From contig JAKOGH010000864.1 in assembly GCA_024811115.1 (NCBI GenBank), positions 1-64,000 on the forward strand: DNA of 64,000 bases, read 5' to 3'. This document shows, one piece after another, positions 1 to 9,927 of the stretch. The notes beneath the pieces were generated by a model. That model was given only the letters and a program-made list of their open reading frames with translations. It did not search any database and was not told where the DNA came from. Position numbers and translations under genes: made by a program. Origin of the DNA: Terana coerulea (taxonomy: Eukaryota > Basidiomycota > Agaricomycetes > Polyporales > Phanerochaetaceae). Numbering within the stretch: the first letter of the stretch is position 1; each line of letters starts with the position of its first letter.

Positions 1-724
1 ACGACACGAGGGCCAGGGTAGTGGTGTACGTAAGTATGTTACTGACAGATACAACACACAGGTGGGCATGGCGCAGTGCAGGTGAGTATGGTGCATGGTG
101 CATGGGCTTACCTGCACAGTACAAGTAGTTTGTTGTGTTAGGTAGCTTAGTCTTGTATGTAGATAACTAAATATGCAATACAGAACATCAGGTTAAATTA
201 AGAAGGGGGATTTCTCAGATGACTAGTCAAGCAGTAGTGGTATTATAGCTGCATGTAAGGAACAAAATAGGACAGTAAGGAAACAAATAGCTGAGAAATA
301 GGACTAATTGCCCTAATATATAGAATAATTAAGACAATTAGCAAAGAACCTCACTAAACTGCCTTATTGGCCTAATGTATCTATTTATCTAGTTGTGTTA
401 CTTTGAAGCTTATGTGCAATGAATTAGTGCTTATCAGCATGCATTAGGCAGAAATAGTAAGGGGGTTTTTCGATGTAACAACCAGCTGCACATTTTGGTA
501 GCCTTTCCAAGACTTTGGTACCGTAAGCACTCGGGCATGCAAGGGTTTTGAGTTACTTACCAGGGGGTATTCTACGTGCCGTGAAAGAGTCAGACGAATG
601 ACTTCTATCAGGCAATCAAACTAGTGAGCTGGACTACCACGTGGGCTAAACTCCCTGAGAACAAAGAGAACTTACACGTCTCCCCGAGTATCGCGAGAGG
701 GGCTACAAGATGAATCTCTACCAT
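1..724. other. AT-rich stretch without a recognisable gene
   Basis: No open frame here resembles a protein I know, and no tRNA or repeat structure was seen. The composition is more AT-rich than the genic parts of the window. It directly precedes the LINE remnant and is probably decayed intergenic or transposon DNA. Confidence 0.5.
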
Positions 725-728
725 ATTT

Positions 729-1385
729 GTGGACAGGGCGGCAGGCATTGCCATCTTAAAAGCTAAAACGACTCCAGTCAAATGGAGTCAATTGGCGCGT
801 GCAAAGCGCTACGGTGGCTCGATCAGAGCCGGTTCCCAACACGCCGACTTTTGCAGTCGCTATGGCAGCCGTCCCATTATCACATGGAACATGTCACCGA
901 TCTGCACTCGAGGCTGATGCAGTCGACAAACTCGCTAAAGAGGGTGCCAAAATGAATCAGCCCACATACACGTCACAATCAGTGGCGAACAAAGGCTCTC
1001 CAGCATGCCATACTCAGCTCTGGAAGGCAAAGATGAAAAATATCAAGTACCGAGGAGTAACCTCTTGGTCGAAAAGGATGAGCATGCCCTCTTCTCGAAC
1101 ATGCCCAAACGCCATTGGGCGCTGAGGAACCGGAACAAAACGAAGTTCTACTCTAGACTAACGCGTTTCATCACGGGTCACTTCTCACGCGGGAGTTCCG
1201 AATGAAGCACGTGCGGGAAACCGACAGTGATAGTGTGAGCAAATGGACGCCCAAACCCGGGCCGTTGTATTGCCCATGCGACACTGATCACCCGGTTTGA
1301 GACACGACGGCACATCCTCTACGAGTGCCCATTCTGGATCAGACTTCATAAACCGCTTCGGGTTGTGACCTCGAGCAGAACGGCT
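729..1385 (+). mobile_element. Decayed non-LTR retrotransposon (LINE), RNase H and C-terminal tail
   Basis: Two short signatures of the 3' end of a fungal LINE ORF2 are visible in different frames. At about 920-955 the frame reads ADAVDKLAKEGA, which resembles the end of LINE RNase H domains (ADKLAKEGA). At 1299-1340 it reads ETRRHILYECPFWI, like the HILxECP motif in the cysteine/histidine tail after RNase H. Stops and frameshifts separate them, so the copy is dead. The reverse transcriptase and 5' part are not recognisable upstream. Tad1-like elements are the likeliest source, but the clade is an inference. Confidence 0.6.
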
Positions 1386-1519
1386 AGAGCTGATTGCTGC
1401 AGGAAAGCAGCTTCACCTACAAAATAAGGAGAACCACCTAGACATGGCGGACATCGCCATATTCTATACCTCAATCCGCTTGGTTGCAACGTTTGAGTGG
1501 GGTGACCTCATACAGACGC

Positions 1520-2233
1520 CATAGATCGGCACGGAGACATCCGCACAGGTGTCTGGTGGCAAAACATTGACTCTTGGGACCGTGAGGATGAATTCATCCG
1601 ACAGGTAACAATTGAGCGCAAACAGCGCTTCTATGGCGGCATCAACGTTACGGCCCGAATGGTGGAAAGGCTACCATCAAAACCTTCGGCTGGCATGAAT
1701 TTGCCACGCTCAAGAGGGAGAGGAGCCTGGAGCAAGAATCAACAGACACCCCTCCGCTTCTATTTGGAGAAGGAGGAAGTGTCATCCAGCATGCTGCACG
1801 GCAGTGGGCATCTGATCATCCGGATGACCTTCTCTTCCACTTGCCTCACAAGTGGCTGAGCACAATTATATTGACGGCGGATCAACACGTCGTCAAAAGA
1901 AGTTCTACCTCCCCCAACACGCAGTCTAGCGACAAGTGGCTACAGGAGAGAGACAAGGATGAGAAATCTCGTCGCAAACACAAAGACAATATCGAACGTG
2001 TCGCACAGCCTCAGGGCATGTACACGGACATCATGGGAAGGGAGGTTTTCTCCCACTACCTAAAGAACGCGCTCAAGGCGAACCAGAAAAAGTACCGGAA
2101 AGCCAAAGAGCGCAGGGACGGGAAGACCCCGGCCCGTAGCGCGACCGTTCGAGACCACCTGTACCGCCTCTGGCTGGGTGCAAACTCGTGTCGTGTCTGT
2201 GCAATCGAAATTCTCACCTTAGCTTCCACCGGG
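1520..2233 (+). pseudogene. Degenerate open frames, Lys/Arg-rich, cut by a MITE
   Basis: Two overlapping frames (1659-1859 and 1841-2236) give 66 and 131 residues, the second rich in Lys and Arg. Neither matches a family I recognise. The second ends only because the TAG that opens the MITE at 2234 supplies its stop codon. If the MITE and one target duplication are removed, the same frame stays open for about 34 more codons into 2592-2700. This suggests a former coding region, perhaps part of the neighbouring retroelement, interrupted by the insertion. Confidence 0.3.
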
Positions 2234-2591
2234 TAGTGATAGGCAGGGTTCACAAACCCTTCAAGGGTTAAGGGTAAGGGTATGGAGGGTAAGAGTAAGG
2301 GTTGAGGAAAGTTAACCCTTGTCTGGCAGGGGTCTGCATTCAAGCACCAGGCATGTTGCTAGAAAGGGCTGCAAGTGTTGTAAGTGCTTTCTATACCAAT
2401 GCAAGCCACTCAAATAGAAGACTGACATTATAATTAAGTGGAGGAAAGCACTTAAAGCACTATTTTCAGCCTATTTTGACAAGGGTTTGAAGGGTAACCT
2501 CAACCCTTACCCTTCATGAGGGTAAGGGTATTGGAGGGTAAGGGTAAGGGTTGCCCTCTGAGCATGGAGGGTTTACCCTTGCCAATCACTA
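2234..2591. mobile_element. hAT-type MITE, family 1 copy 1 (358 bp)
   Basis: The element starts TAGTGATAGGCA and ends with the inverse of TAGTGATTGGCA, an imperfect terminal inverted repeat of 12 bp with one mismatch. It is flanked by CCACCGGG (2226-2233) and CCACCGGC (2592-2599), an 8-bp target duplication with one change. An 8-bp duplication and TAGNG-like ends are hallmarks of the hAT superfamily. There is no transposase frame, so it is non-autonomous. The subterminal parts are packed with GGGTAAGGGTA-type repeats on both sides. It is nearly identical to the copy at 5327. Confidence 0.88.
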
Positions 2592-2599
2592 CCACCGGC

Positions 2600-2928
2600 C
2601 GGGCGACATTTGCATTATCACTTATGTGGCGACGTGCTTTTGCGCTTATAGCACTGCGCGCTTTCTTGCCGGAAAGGCTCTGTAAACCGGGGTGACTCCT
2701 GCGGGGATCGGATGTCCGGAAACTCGGACCGACTTCACGAGCTGGAAGGGAGGAATCCTCTTACTGCGACTGAGGGAGTCCGTGAAAGGCCTACCACTTT
2801 CTTAAACCGACTGAGTTGGTTCCTTCAAAGCCAGCGCCCGTGCCTAGGTATCACATGTGTAGCATAGGGCATGTTCCCTGCACTCTAAATACAATTTGGA
2901 TTAAAAAATAAAAATAAAAAAGAGTTAC
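2600..2928. other. Intergenic stretch, nothing recognised
   Basis: Apart from the short open continuation of the frame interrupted by the MITE (to about 2700), I see no gene, RNA or repeat here. Confidence 0.4.
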
Positions 2929-3325
2929 TTACCAGGACCAACGACCTGGGCGCTTTGGATCTGAGCTCCCTTCTGCCACGTGGCCGCCACCGCAGTATGG
3001 GCGCCTACTAGCAGCTCGAACCTCATCTTGTCCTCTGTTGTTCCTTTCTCCTTGGCTTTTACCGGAGCGAGACCCATTCAGCTTAGTAGTTAGCTTGGTT
3101 GACTTTGGGTCCAGCCCAGTGATTTGCTCGCTCGGACGCCAGAAAGCCTTGGCATTGAAGGTGATGCAGCACCTCCGAGTCCACACCGTGTCCGCCACCA
3201 CGTTGGCCATGGACATGTTTGTTGCTGAGAGATGCAGTAAGCCTCATTGAAACCAGCTCACGAGTCGCGATAGTTTTATAAAGTTGCAGCCGCTCCTGTG
3301 TTGCGTAGGTCAAAGTGCCCGCCAC
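2929..3325 (-). mobile_element. Possible retroelement gag-like remnant
   Basis: A minus-strand frame (2929-3216) contains a weak CGGGH-type cluster that could be a decayed zinc knuckle of a retroelement gag protein. The similarity is slight, and the call rests mainly on proximity to the RNase H fragment at 3714-4217 on the same strand. In a DIRS or LTR element gag should lie upstream of RNase H, which is not the order here, so the two may be separate insertions. Confidence 0.2.
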
Positions 3326-3713
3326 TGGGGAAGTTCCCTACACAGTAGTAGGACAGTATTCACAAGTGAACTGCCCGGTAGCTGTTCAGGATTGTTCGCA
3401 AGCTCGCCTGGATAACCGCAGGAACCCTATGACCTCTTGCAGTACGCAGAAGAAGTGCTCCATATGGCCAAGAGATATCGTAACTACAAAGAACTATTGT
3501 ACAACTGTGCGTATTTCTCTTGTCGCGCATACTGTCTTTCCGACTCTGGTCACCACCAATGACGATCTACAGCTTCCTATCTCGCCGTCAGGTTGATCGG
3601 GCTGGAAATACAAGGCGATCGGAAACACTACTCGTCACGAGGCCAGATCTAGTGTCCCTTCAGTACAACAGAATATCGTGAAGAGAGACATCTACAGACC
3701 AGCGGGGTGCGGA

Positions 3714-4217
3714 TCACTCTGGCCCTCGGATGTCAACGCGGGTCAAAATTTTCCGCAATGGCTTCGGTAGTGTAAAATCTGGAAGCGACGCGTGTCCAGC
3801 TGCGAGGCGGCCGCGAGAAGGTGCGTCTGCCTTGTTGCTCTTCGAATCGACCCAAACATGCGTAACCGACAACGCATTTGCCCTGCAGATGCCCTGGATG
3901 CGACTCAAGACATCTCTGGTCTCCCGAGTCGGCGTGCCATTCCCTTCTAGCAAGCCAATGGCACTGGTGTTGTCTGAAAGTGCGGTGACTTGCTGATTGG
4001 AAACCTTGCTAGAGGCAAGATAACGTATCAAAACCTCTACGGCCAGCAATTCCGCCCAAATGATAGAGCGTCCGGCGGCGGCGGTCTTCCAGCCTTGCCG
4101 GAAACGCCAGCTTGCCAACTGCCCATTCACCTCGAGACCAAGTCCTTGCTGCGAAGCATCGGCGTATGCCGTTGTTCCCAACGGCAGCCTCCCATCCCTC
4201 ACCGCAAGCGGCGACAT
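3714..4217 (-). mobile_element. Retrotransposon RNase H fragment (DIRS or LTR type)
   Basis: A 167-residue frame carries the RNase H fold motifs in order: YADASQQGLGL (first catalytic Asp), IIWAELLAVEVLIRYL (Glu), ALSDNTSAIGLLEG (second Asp) and NKADAPSRG (last Asp). This is the RNase H that follows reverse transcriptase in basidiomycete retroelements, especially the DIRS-like group. The first Met lies inside the domain, so the preceding reverse transcriptase is missing and the copy is a fragment. No terminal repeats were found nearby. The catalytic residues are intact, so the frame has not decayed much. Confidence 0.72.
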
Positions 4218-4229
4218 CTCTCGTAAGGT

Positions 4230-4688
4230 CTACATTGTTGGGTGGGACTCTTCGAGGGAGATGCTGCTCAAAGCCCTGAGAGATAGGTTGGGGCTTAGGC
4301 GTGCGGCGCGAGCGACAAAGAACATGGTGAACATCAGGGAGAGTAGAGACGAGTTGAGGTTGTATAGAGCATGCGCTGCTTTTGCCTTCATTTGTATGTT
4401 CAGTATGCGCTACGTCGTCATATAACCACGTTTGTTAAAGGCATGAAGGGTCGGAGCACGGCGGACTGAGTTTTGTTCAGCTAGTGTCCCGCAGCTTAGT
4501 GCAGTGGTATATAAGTCATCTCGCAGGACCTGTTAGGACTCGCCACTAAGCATAGGCTGGATTTGCGCGCCACCAGCTCGGAGCTCTTCTGATATTCCCG
4601 CACTCATAACACGACGTGTACTTCGTATGCATTGTGGCAATTGGGTTTAATCATTGGTGCTTTACATGCATTCTTCTTAGTGCGATCC
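4230..4688. other. Intergenic stretch 3' of the CoA-binding gene
   Basis: No gene is supported. A TATATAAG box-like string lies at 4508-4515 on the plus strand, but no plus-strand coding region follows it, so it is probably chance. Confidence 0.4.
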
Positions 4689-5314
4689 TCACAGCAGGCT
4701 GCGGATGACGGAATCGCCTTCGACCAAGATGCACGGGCCCCCGTATATCACTTTATTCACGAGGTCGTTGTCCTTGATGTACTTGATGACCGCCTCGTCC
4801 TCAGCTCCCGGCTGAAGCCACAGCGCAGGGATGGAAATAGCCTTTGCCTGCTCCAGGATGCCGAGGGTGACCTATAACACCAATCATTGGATACAGCACC
4901 ACAACGAACACCGAGAGCATCTCACCTTGGGAGGTGTGATTATGCTGATTGACGTCTCCGATGGGCTGGGAAGGTCTGAGATCGTGCGCAACGTTGCAAC
5001 ACCTTCCAGTTCGTCCTCTTTCTGTAGAGCAATTCAAGTCGTTAGAGTTACAGATGGTCCAGGGTCCACCGCTTGCAATGCCTTCGATGAAGTACTACAT
5101 ACAGGATGCACCGGCGTCACATCCTTGTTGCGCGCAAGATACCACTTCAGCACCTGTAACAAATGTAGGGGACTGTATTTAGCGGCGATTCAGGGACACC
5201 ATGCACCACATCATCCCACCTTGGTTCCGAACTTGGACTGATCTCGGGATGCGCCCACCACAGCATACTTGGGAGCAGACAAGAACGTCCTTTGACCTCC
5301 GCCATTGCAGCCAT
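4689..5314 (-). CDS. CoA-binding (Rossmann) domain protein, YccU/COG1832-like
   Basis: A small NAD(P)-like Rossmann protein of the CoA_binding family, about 138 residues, expected to be a soluble cytosolic protein that binds CoA; its substrate is unknown. Four exons can be spliced: 5314/5305-5220, 5153-5103, 5021-4926 and 4871-4689. Visible motifs are KYAVVGASRD (nucleotide-binding loop), LKWY, DVTPVHP, SIIITPP-like strand and ALWLQPGAEDE, then the typical GGPCILVEGD end. Exons 2-4 join in frame. The only ATGs (5314 and 5305) are one base out of frame with the first exon body; one more A in the AAA run at 5293-5291 would restore it. This is either a sequencing error or a disabling deletion. 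A MITE ends 12 nt upstream of the first ATG, so the native promoter and 5' leader have been displaced. Confidence 0.85.
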
Positions 5315-5326
5315 CGTCGATGTCGT

Positions 5327-5682
5327 TAGTGATAGGCAGGGTTCACAAACCCTTCAAGGGTTAAGGGTAAGGGTATGGAGGGTAAGGGTAAGGGTTGAGG
5401 AAAGTTAACCCTTGTCTGGCAGGGTCTGCATTCAAGCACCAGGCATGTTGCTAGAAAGGGCTGCAAGTGTTGTAAGTGCTTTCTATACCAATGCAAGCCA
5501 CTCAAATAGAAGACTGACATTATAATTAAGTGGAGGAAAGCACTTAAAGCACTATTTTCAGCCTATTTTGACAAGGGTTTGAAGGTAGCCCTCAACCCTT
5601 ACCCTTCATGAGGTAAGGGTATTGGAGGGTAAGGGTAAGGGTTGCCCTCTGAGCATGGAGGGTTTACCCTTGCCAATCACTA
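5327..5682. mobile_element. hAT-type MITE, family 1 copy 2 (356 bp)
   Basis: This copy is nearly identical to the one at 2234, differing mostly by single-base changes and small indels. Ends are TAGTGATAGGCA and the inverse of TAGTGATTGGCA. The target duplication GATGTCGT is perfect (5319-5326 and 5683-5690), which argues for a fairly recent insertion. It sits immediately upstream of the CoA-binding gene, so that gene's transcription may now start within or across the element. No coding capacity. Confidence 0.93.
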
Positions 5683-5772
5683 GATGTCGTTGGGAAGAAA
5701 GACAGTGTTCGGGAGTAATATAAAGTCCAAGACTTCCTGTTAGTGATCGTCCGCGGTATACGCGATTCGGAT

Positions 5773-6316
5773 TAGTGTTCGGGTAAGAACTCGGCGGAGT
5801 TTCTGACCGCGGTTATTAACTAAGGCGTCCGAGAGGGCCTTTTGACCTGGGCTATTAACTGTTTATAACTAGGAGCGCTAAAATTTCCCAAGCACTGTGC
5901 AGCTCCAGTGGCGACGCTCCAGTTTGTTGAGAGAGCGTTGAAGAATGGAGGAAATGCACAAAGGAGACTTGGGGAGTTGACTGTACGAGCTGAACTGCCT
6001 TCGGGGAAAGAGTGAGCTCGTCGTCCACCACTTGATGGATTTCAACGCTCGCGCGTACCGTGGGAACTTGACGACTGCAGTCGCGAAAGCTACCTCGAAC
6101 GAGCCCAGCCTTGCAGAGACGGGGTAAGCCGGCTGGGTACCCTTGTGCAGCGACGTTAATGCCCCTGAAACCTTACGGTAAGCCAGTCTAGCCTCGGGGA
6201 CCTCAGAGTTATTAACAGCCCCAAAACCCCCCTCGACATTCTAACCGTTATTAACCTGTTAATAACCAAGTTAAAAAGGACAGGTTAATAACACATGAGT
6301 TTCTACCCGAACACTA
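5773..6316. mobile_element. hAT-type MITE, family 2 (544 bp)
   Basis: The ends form an inverted repeat of 20 bp with two mismatches, beginning TAGTGTTCGGGTA on both sides. Both flanks carry the exact 8-bp duplication ATTCGGAT (5765-5772 and 6317-6324). Several TTATTAAC strings lie near both ends, like the subterminal repeats that hAT transposases bind. There is no transposase frame. The ends differ from family 1 after TAGTG, so it was probably mobilised by a different hAT transposase. Confidence 0.9.
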
Positions 6317-6390
6317 ATTCGGATGAAGATGGTAGTCTCGTGCCAGAGCCCTTCTGGCGCCCTGAGAGCTAGTCCGAAGGGTCTTGTTTC

Positions 6391-6423
6391 AAAGTCCGGT
6401 AAGCCGAAGGGGTCTGCAGGGTG
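6391..6423. repeat. Inverted repeat arm, left (33 bp)
   Basis: This arm matches the reverse complement of 6847-6879 with one mismatch. Both arms are followed, moving inwards, by ATAAC-containing sequence. It may be the edge of an older transposon or two opposed repeat copies; no target duplication was found. Confidence 0.7.
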
Positions 6424-6846
6424 ATGCCGATAACCAATTTTGTTATCGCGATCAGTATTGATACTGACCATATGCTCGGCGCTAAATCTTCGCCTATGTG
6501 GCTTAAGCTACCACAAGCTTACCTCGAGCACTCCGTAAGCCCCAGAACGGCCAGTTGCAATTGAAGCGTTCCCGGGCCCTAAGTGTGTAGACTAGACATA
6601 TAGTATTTGAGTAAGCTGCACAGATGAGACCTGGTGCAAGGTGGTAAAGGGAGCTCGCAGCAGCAAAGTAAGCACCAGATGCAGCACTCACTGACAGACA
6701 CTTATCGCAGCCGTGACGAAGCGGTCTGTGGGGTGAATAAGGACTGTTGTAGTTAGGTCAGTAGCTGCTTACCGGAGCAGTCCTATGGAAATGAGCAGAT
6801 CACAAAAAGATTGAAACAATTTGTTATCCGATTTGTTATCTGGCTC

Positions 6847-6879
6847 CACCCTGCAGACCCCTTCGGCTTTCCGGACTTT
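6847..6879. repeat. Inverted repeat arm, right (33 bp)
   Basis: Partner of the arm at 6391-6423, 32 of 33 bases in inverse orientation, with about 420 bp between them. The interval contains no coding frame of note. Confidence 0.7.
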
Positions 6880-6983
6880 GATCCAAACCGCTCTCGCGTT
6901 CACCTCGCGCGTGCGGTTTGAGCACGTGAAGCGGGCGCTACCGAACCTAATGAAGATGGCGCAAAAGAACATGGATAAGAAAG

Positions 6984-7077
6984 CGTCACCTGAGCGATTC
7001 GAACACTCGCGTGCAAAGCACAACCGCTGGCAGCTGAGAATAGCAGGCGATCCCGTTAACCACTCCGGCAAAGTGAC
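6984..7077 (-). tRNA. tRNA-Ser (anticodon GCT) with 12-nt intron
   Basis: Reading the minus strand from 7077: acceptor GTCACTT pairs with AGGTGAC (one G-T), D stem CCG/CGG, anticodon stem ATCGC/GCGGT, loop CTGCTA with anticodon GCT (7044-7042), then a 12-nt intron (7040-7029) after the base 3' of the anticodon, the usual eukaryotic position. A long variable arm GTGC-TTT-GCAC identifies a class II tRNA, and the T arm is GAGTG-TTCGAAT-CGCTC. The discriminator base is G, as in serine tRNAs. CCA is not encoded. Internal A and B boxes are present, so it needs no outside promoter. It reads AGC and AGU codons. Confidence 0.9.
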
Positions 7078-7987
7078 TAACGAAGAATGTCCAAAGTGCT
7101 TAGTATCAGAGTAAAATGGGACTTTGTTGTTATAACTGCAGTTGCATTGTTCGGGCATGCCTCACGTAGCCGAACTGTGTGGTTGAACCGGTTTACATTC
7201 CGGGTTTCTCGGTAACTGACCGGATGGCAAATTTTGAACGTAGGGAGACTACGTGCACTTGCATGGTCATTATTCAATGTTCATTGAACACATTGGCGTA
7301 CGAAAGTTCCCTAAATTTGTAGCTACTGGCGTTCACAACAATATTGTTAGCTTTCAAGTTCACCAATAAGTTAAGTGCCTTAGGAGTTGATGAGCCCAGC
7401 TGCAGGGTCTTCGTGAGATGCACGGTGTTACTCTGGCAAGGTGGTCTAGCCGAGGATGATTCTAGAAGAGGCACATGGGAAGATGGCTGGAAGAACATAC
7501 ATTGTATGTTATGCTACGAAGGCTCGGCGAGAACTCTACGTCTCCAGGTGTAACGTTGGTTTCCACGACGTTGGATCCGTGTAGCGCGATGGCTTTGGTC
7601 AAAAACAACCATTAATTTGTGTCGAAGGCAGTCGAAGGCATGTTTTTCAGGATGGACGTTGTCGTCAATACACAAGGAGACTTATGAAACAAAGGAGTGA
7701 ATGCGAGGATGGTGTCAGACGGGAGTCGTTATGCGCCGCATAGCCGGCGGCTACCGGGAAAACCGGAGAACTGCCTCAAAAGGGATTTCTGATTCATTGT
7801 GTATGTGTATTTGTCACCGGTTTGATCAACAATTTCCGCGCGCCTCCTTCCGGTTGTCATCCCTCCTTTCCCGCAACCCTCTCCAGACCTTGTACTCTCC
7901 AACCCCCTCCCGCTCGTTTGTTCGTTATTTCGTTATATCATCCTACCCTAGACTCAACGAACCGCCAGTTTTTTCGCCGTTTCAGCT
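7078..7987. promoter_or_regulatory. Upstream region of the G-alpha gene
   Basis: No separate gene is supported here. The last 150 bases are pyrimidine-rich (notably 7835-7925, with CCCTCCTTTCCC and CCCTCTCC runs), a composition common just upstream of start codons in filamentous fungi. It probably holds the core promoter and 5' leader of the downstream gene. A small direct repeat (GTCGAAGGCA twice) lies near 7621-7640. Confidence 0.45.
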
Positions 7988-9408
7988 ATGGGTTGTGTGC
8001 AGTCTACAGGCGGTGATGATGAGGCGAAGGCCCGTACGTCAAAGTCAGCATTGGTTTTGTCGATACGACCTCAATTTGTTTTATAGGAAACGACGAGATT
8101 GAGAATCAGCTCAAGCGGGACAGAGCTATGGCGAAGAACGAGATAAAGATGTTGCTGCTGGGAGCTGGAGAGTCGGGCAAGGTGCGTCGCCATACTCTTC
8201 TCTGAAGCGACAGGCTGTTAACACAACCCGAAACCATAGTCAACTGTCCTCAAGCAGATGAAGCTCATTCACCATGGAGGCTATAACGATTCTGAGCGGG
8301 ACTCGTACAAGGAAATCATCTTCTCCAACACTATCCAGTCCATGCGGTGCGTTCACTTCTCACTCCCCGCTTTGGGCTAGCCGCTCCGCGTTCGATGCCG
8401 ACTCCAAGTCTAATCATTCCGACAGTGCCATCCTGGACGCCATGCCGCAATTGGATATCCAGCTCTCACCCCAGAACGATGCCCGTCGGTCGATCATCCT
8501 CGCTCTGCCTATGCAGCTCGAAGGCGACACGCTCCCAAGAGACATTGCCGACGCTGTCCGTGGTCTCTGGATGGACAATGGCGTTCGTGAGGCTGTCGGC
8601 CGCTCCCGCGAGTTCCAGCTGAATGACTCGGCCGTGTACTACTTCAACATGATTGACCGCATGGCGTCACCGGAGTACATTCCGACCGATCAAGACATCC
8701 TCCGCTCACGAGTCAAGACGACAGGTATCACCGAGACAACGTTCAAAGTTGGCGAGCTTACGTACAAGCTGTTCGATGTTGGTGGTCAACGGTCGGAGCG
8801 GAAAAAGTGGATTCACTGTTTCGAGAACGTCACCGCGCTCGTCTTCCTTGTCAGTTTGAGCGAGTACGACCAGATGCTGTATGAGGATGAAAGCGTCGTG
8901 AGTCCCCTATACACCATTCAGACAAAACTATTCGCTAATGCCATTTGAAGAACCGTATGCAAGAAGCGTTGACTCTCTTCGACTCAATATGCAACTCCCG
9001 GTGGTTCGTCAAGACTTCCATCGTATGTCTCTGTCGGCGCCGTCGCTCGAAGCCCAGCCGCTGATCTCGTCTTCTTTAGATCCTGTTCCTGAACAAGATT
9101 GATCTGTTCGCGGAGAAGCTGCCACGGTCACCACTCGGCGACTACTTCCCCGACTACTCAGGCGGTGACAGCTACGACGCTGCATGCGCGTACCTCCTCA
9201 ACCGTTTCGTGTCGCTCAACCAGAGCGCGGCGACGAAACAGATTTACGCACACTACACATGTGCCACAGATACCAACCAGATCAAATGTGAGTCATTAAT
9301 GATGCCCTCCTTGTGTCATCCACTGATCCTCGTCGGTGTATAGTCGTGCTGAGCGCGATCCAAGATATCCTGCTACAGCTCCATCTGCGGGAATGCGGTC
9401 TTCTGTAG
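7988..9408 (+). CDS. Heterotrimeric G-protein alpha subunit, group I (G-alpha-i-like)
   Basis: A complete 354-residue GTPase that relays signals from seven-helix receptors at the plasma membrane, in fungi to cAMP and mating/growth pathways. Seven exons splice in frame: 7988-8033, 8087-8181, 8240-8346, 8426-8897, 8951-9022, 9080-9287, 9344-9408. Features: MGC N-terminus for myristoylation (Gly2) and palmitoylation (Cys3); P-loop GAGESGKS at 41-48; switch I with Arg178 and Thr181; DVGGQ at 200-204 with catalytic Gln204; NKID at 269-272; TCAT near 325; C-terminal ECGLL with Cys351, the pertussis-toxin-type ADP-ribosylation position. It has the length and numbering of animal G-alpha-i1 and resembles Neurospora gna-1 group proteins. 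All GTPase motifs are intact, so it should be active. Confidence 0.97.
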
Positions 9409-9927
9409 ACGCGAGCGACACCGCCCCGCACATGTGGACGTGATTCTTCTGGGTTCTTCACTCTGGTTGTCGGCACACATGCATCATCTAACGGCCACTT
9501 CTTTCTTCTGCGCGGAACCCCCACACGTTAATCTCCAGTGCACGCTGCCTCTGGTCGTCGCCCCTTTGTCGCGACAAATCCCGGATCCGTCTGACGTGTT
9601 TCAACCCTTTTGTTTCTTTCCGTTCAGTGTTTATACTCTTGTTGTCTCACCCACCCAGCGTGCCTTCTCGATTGTTTTAATACGTATAATCATGCTGTTG
9701 TTCATTCAGACAGGTACCTTACACAACTTATACCAACTACTTCTTATCCCTGCGATGTCCATCTTTACATATGCTGCTTCGGTGCAATGGAAAGATGTTT
9801 ACTACTGTATCTCCTGCTCGAGCCGGTCAGCTGCCTTTTTCCCAGCGTTTGTAGAGTTGTTTCATGTGCGTTGTGGCTGACGTATTCTCAGGTGCTGTTC
9901 AATAGTATCAAGGGGTGATCACGGTGC
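9409..9927. other. 3' flank of the G-alpha gene
   Basis: T-rich sequence with frames that do not resemble any protein. It probably contains the 3' untranslated region and polyadenylation signals of the G-alpha gene. Confidence 0.4.

Noticed and set aside
2234..2591. GGGTAAGGGTA runs as an interstitial telomere
   Set aside because: The units are irregular, occur in both orientations, and lie inside a bounded element with inverted ends and an 8-bp duplication, also present at 5327.
8274..8948. ATG at 8274 as a separate gene start
   Set aside because: It is an out-of-frame ATG within exon 3 of the G-alpha gene; the later part of the frame is simply exon 4 read through.
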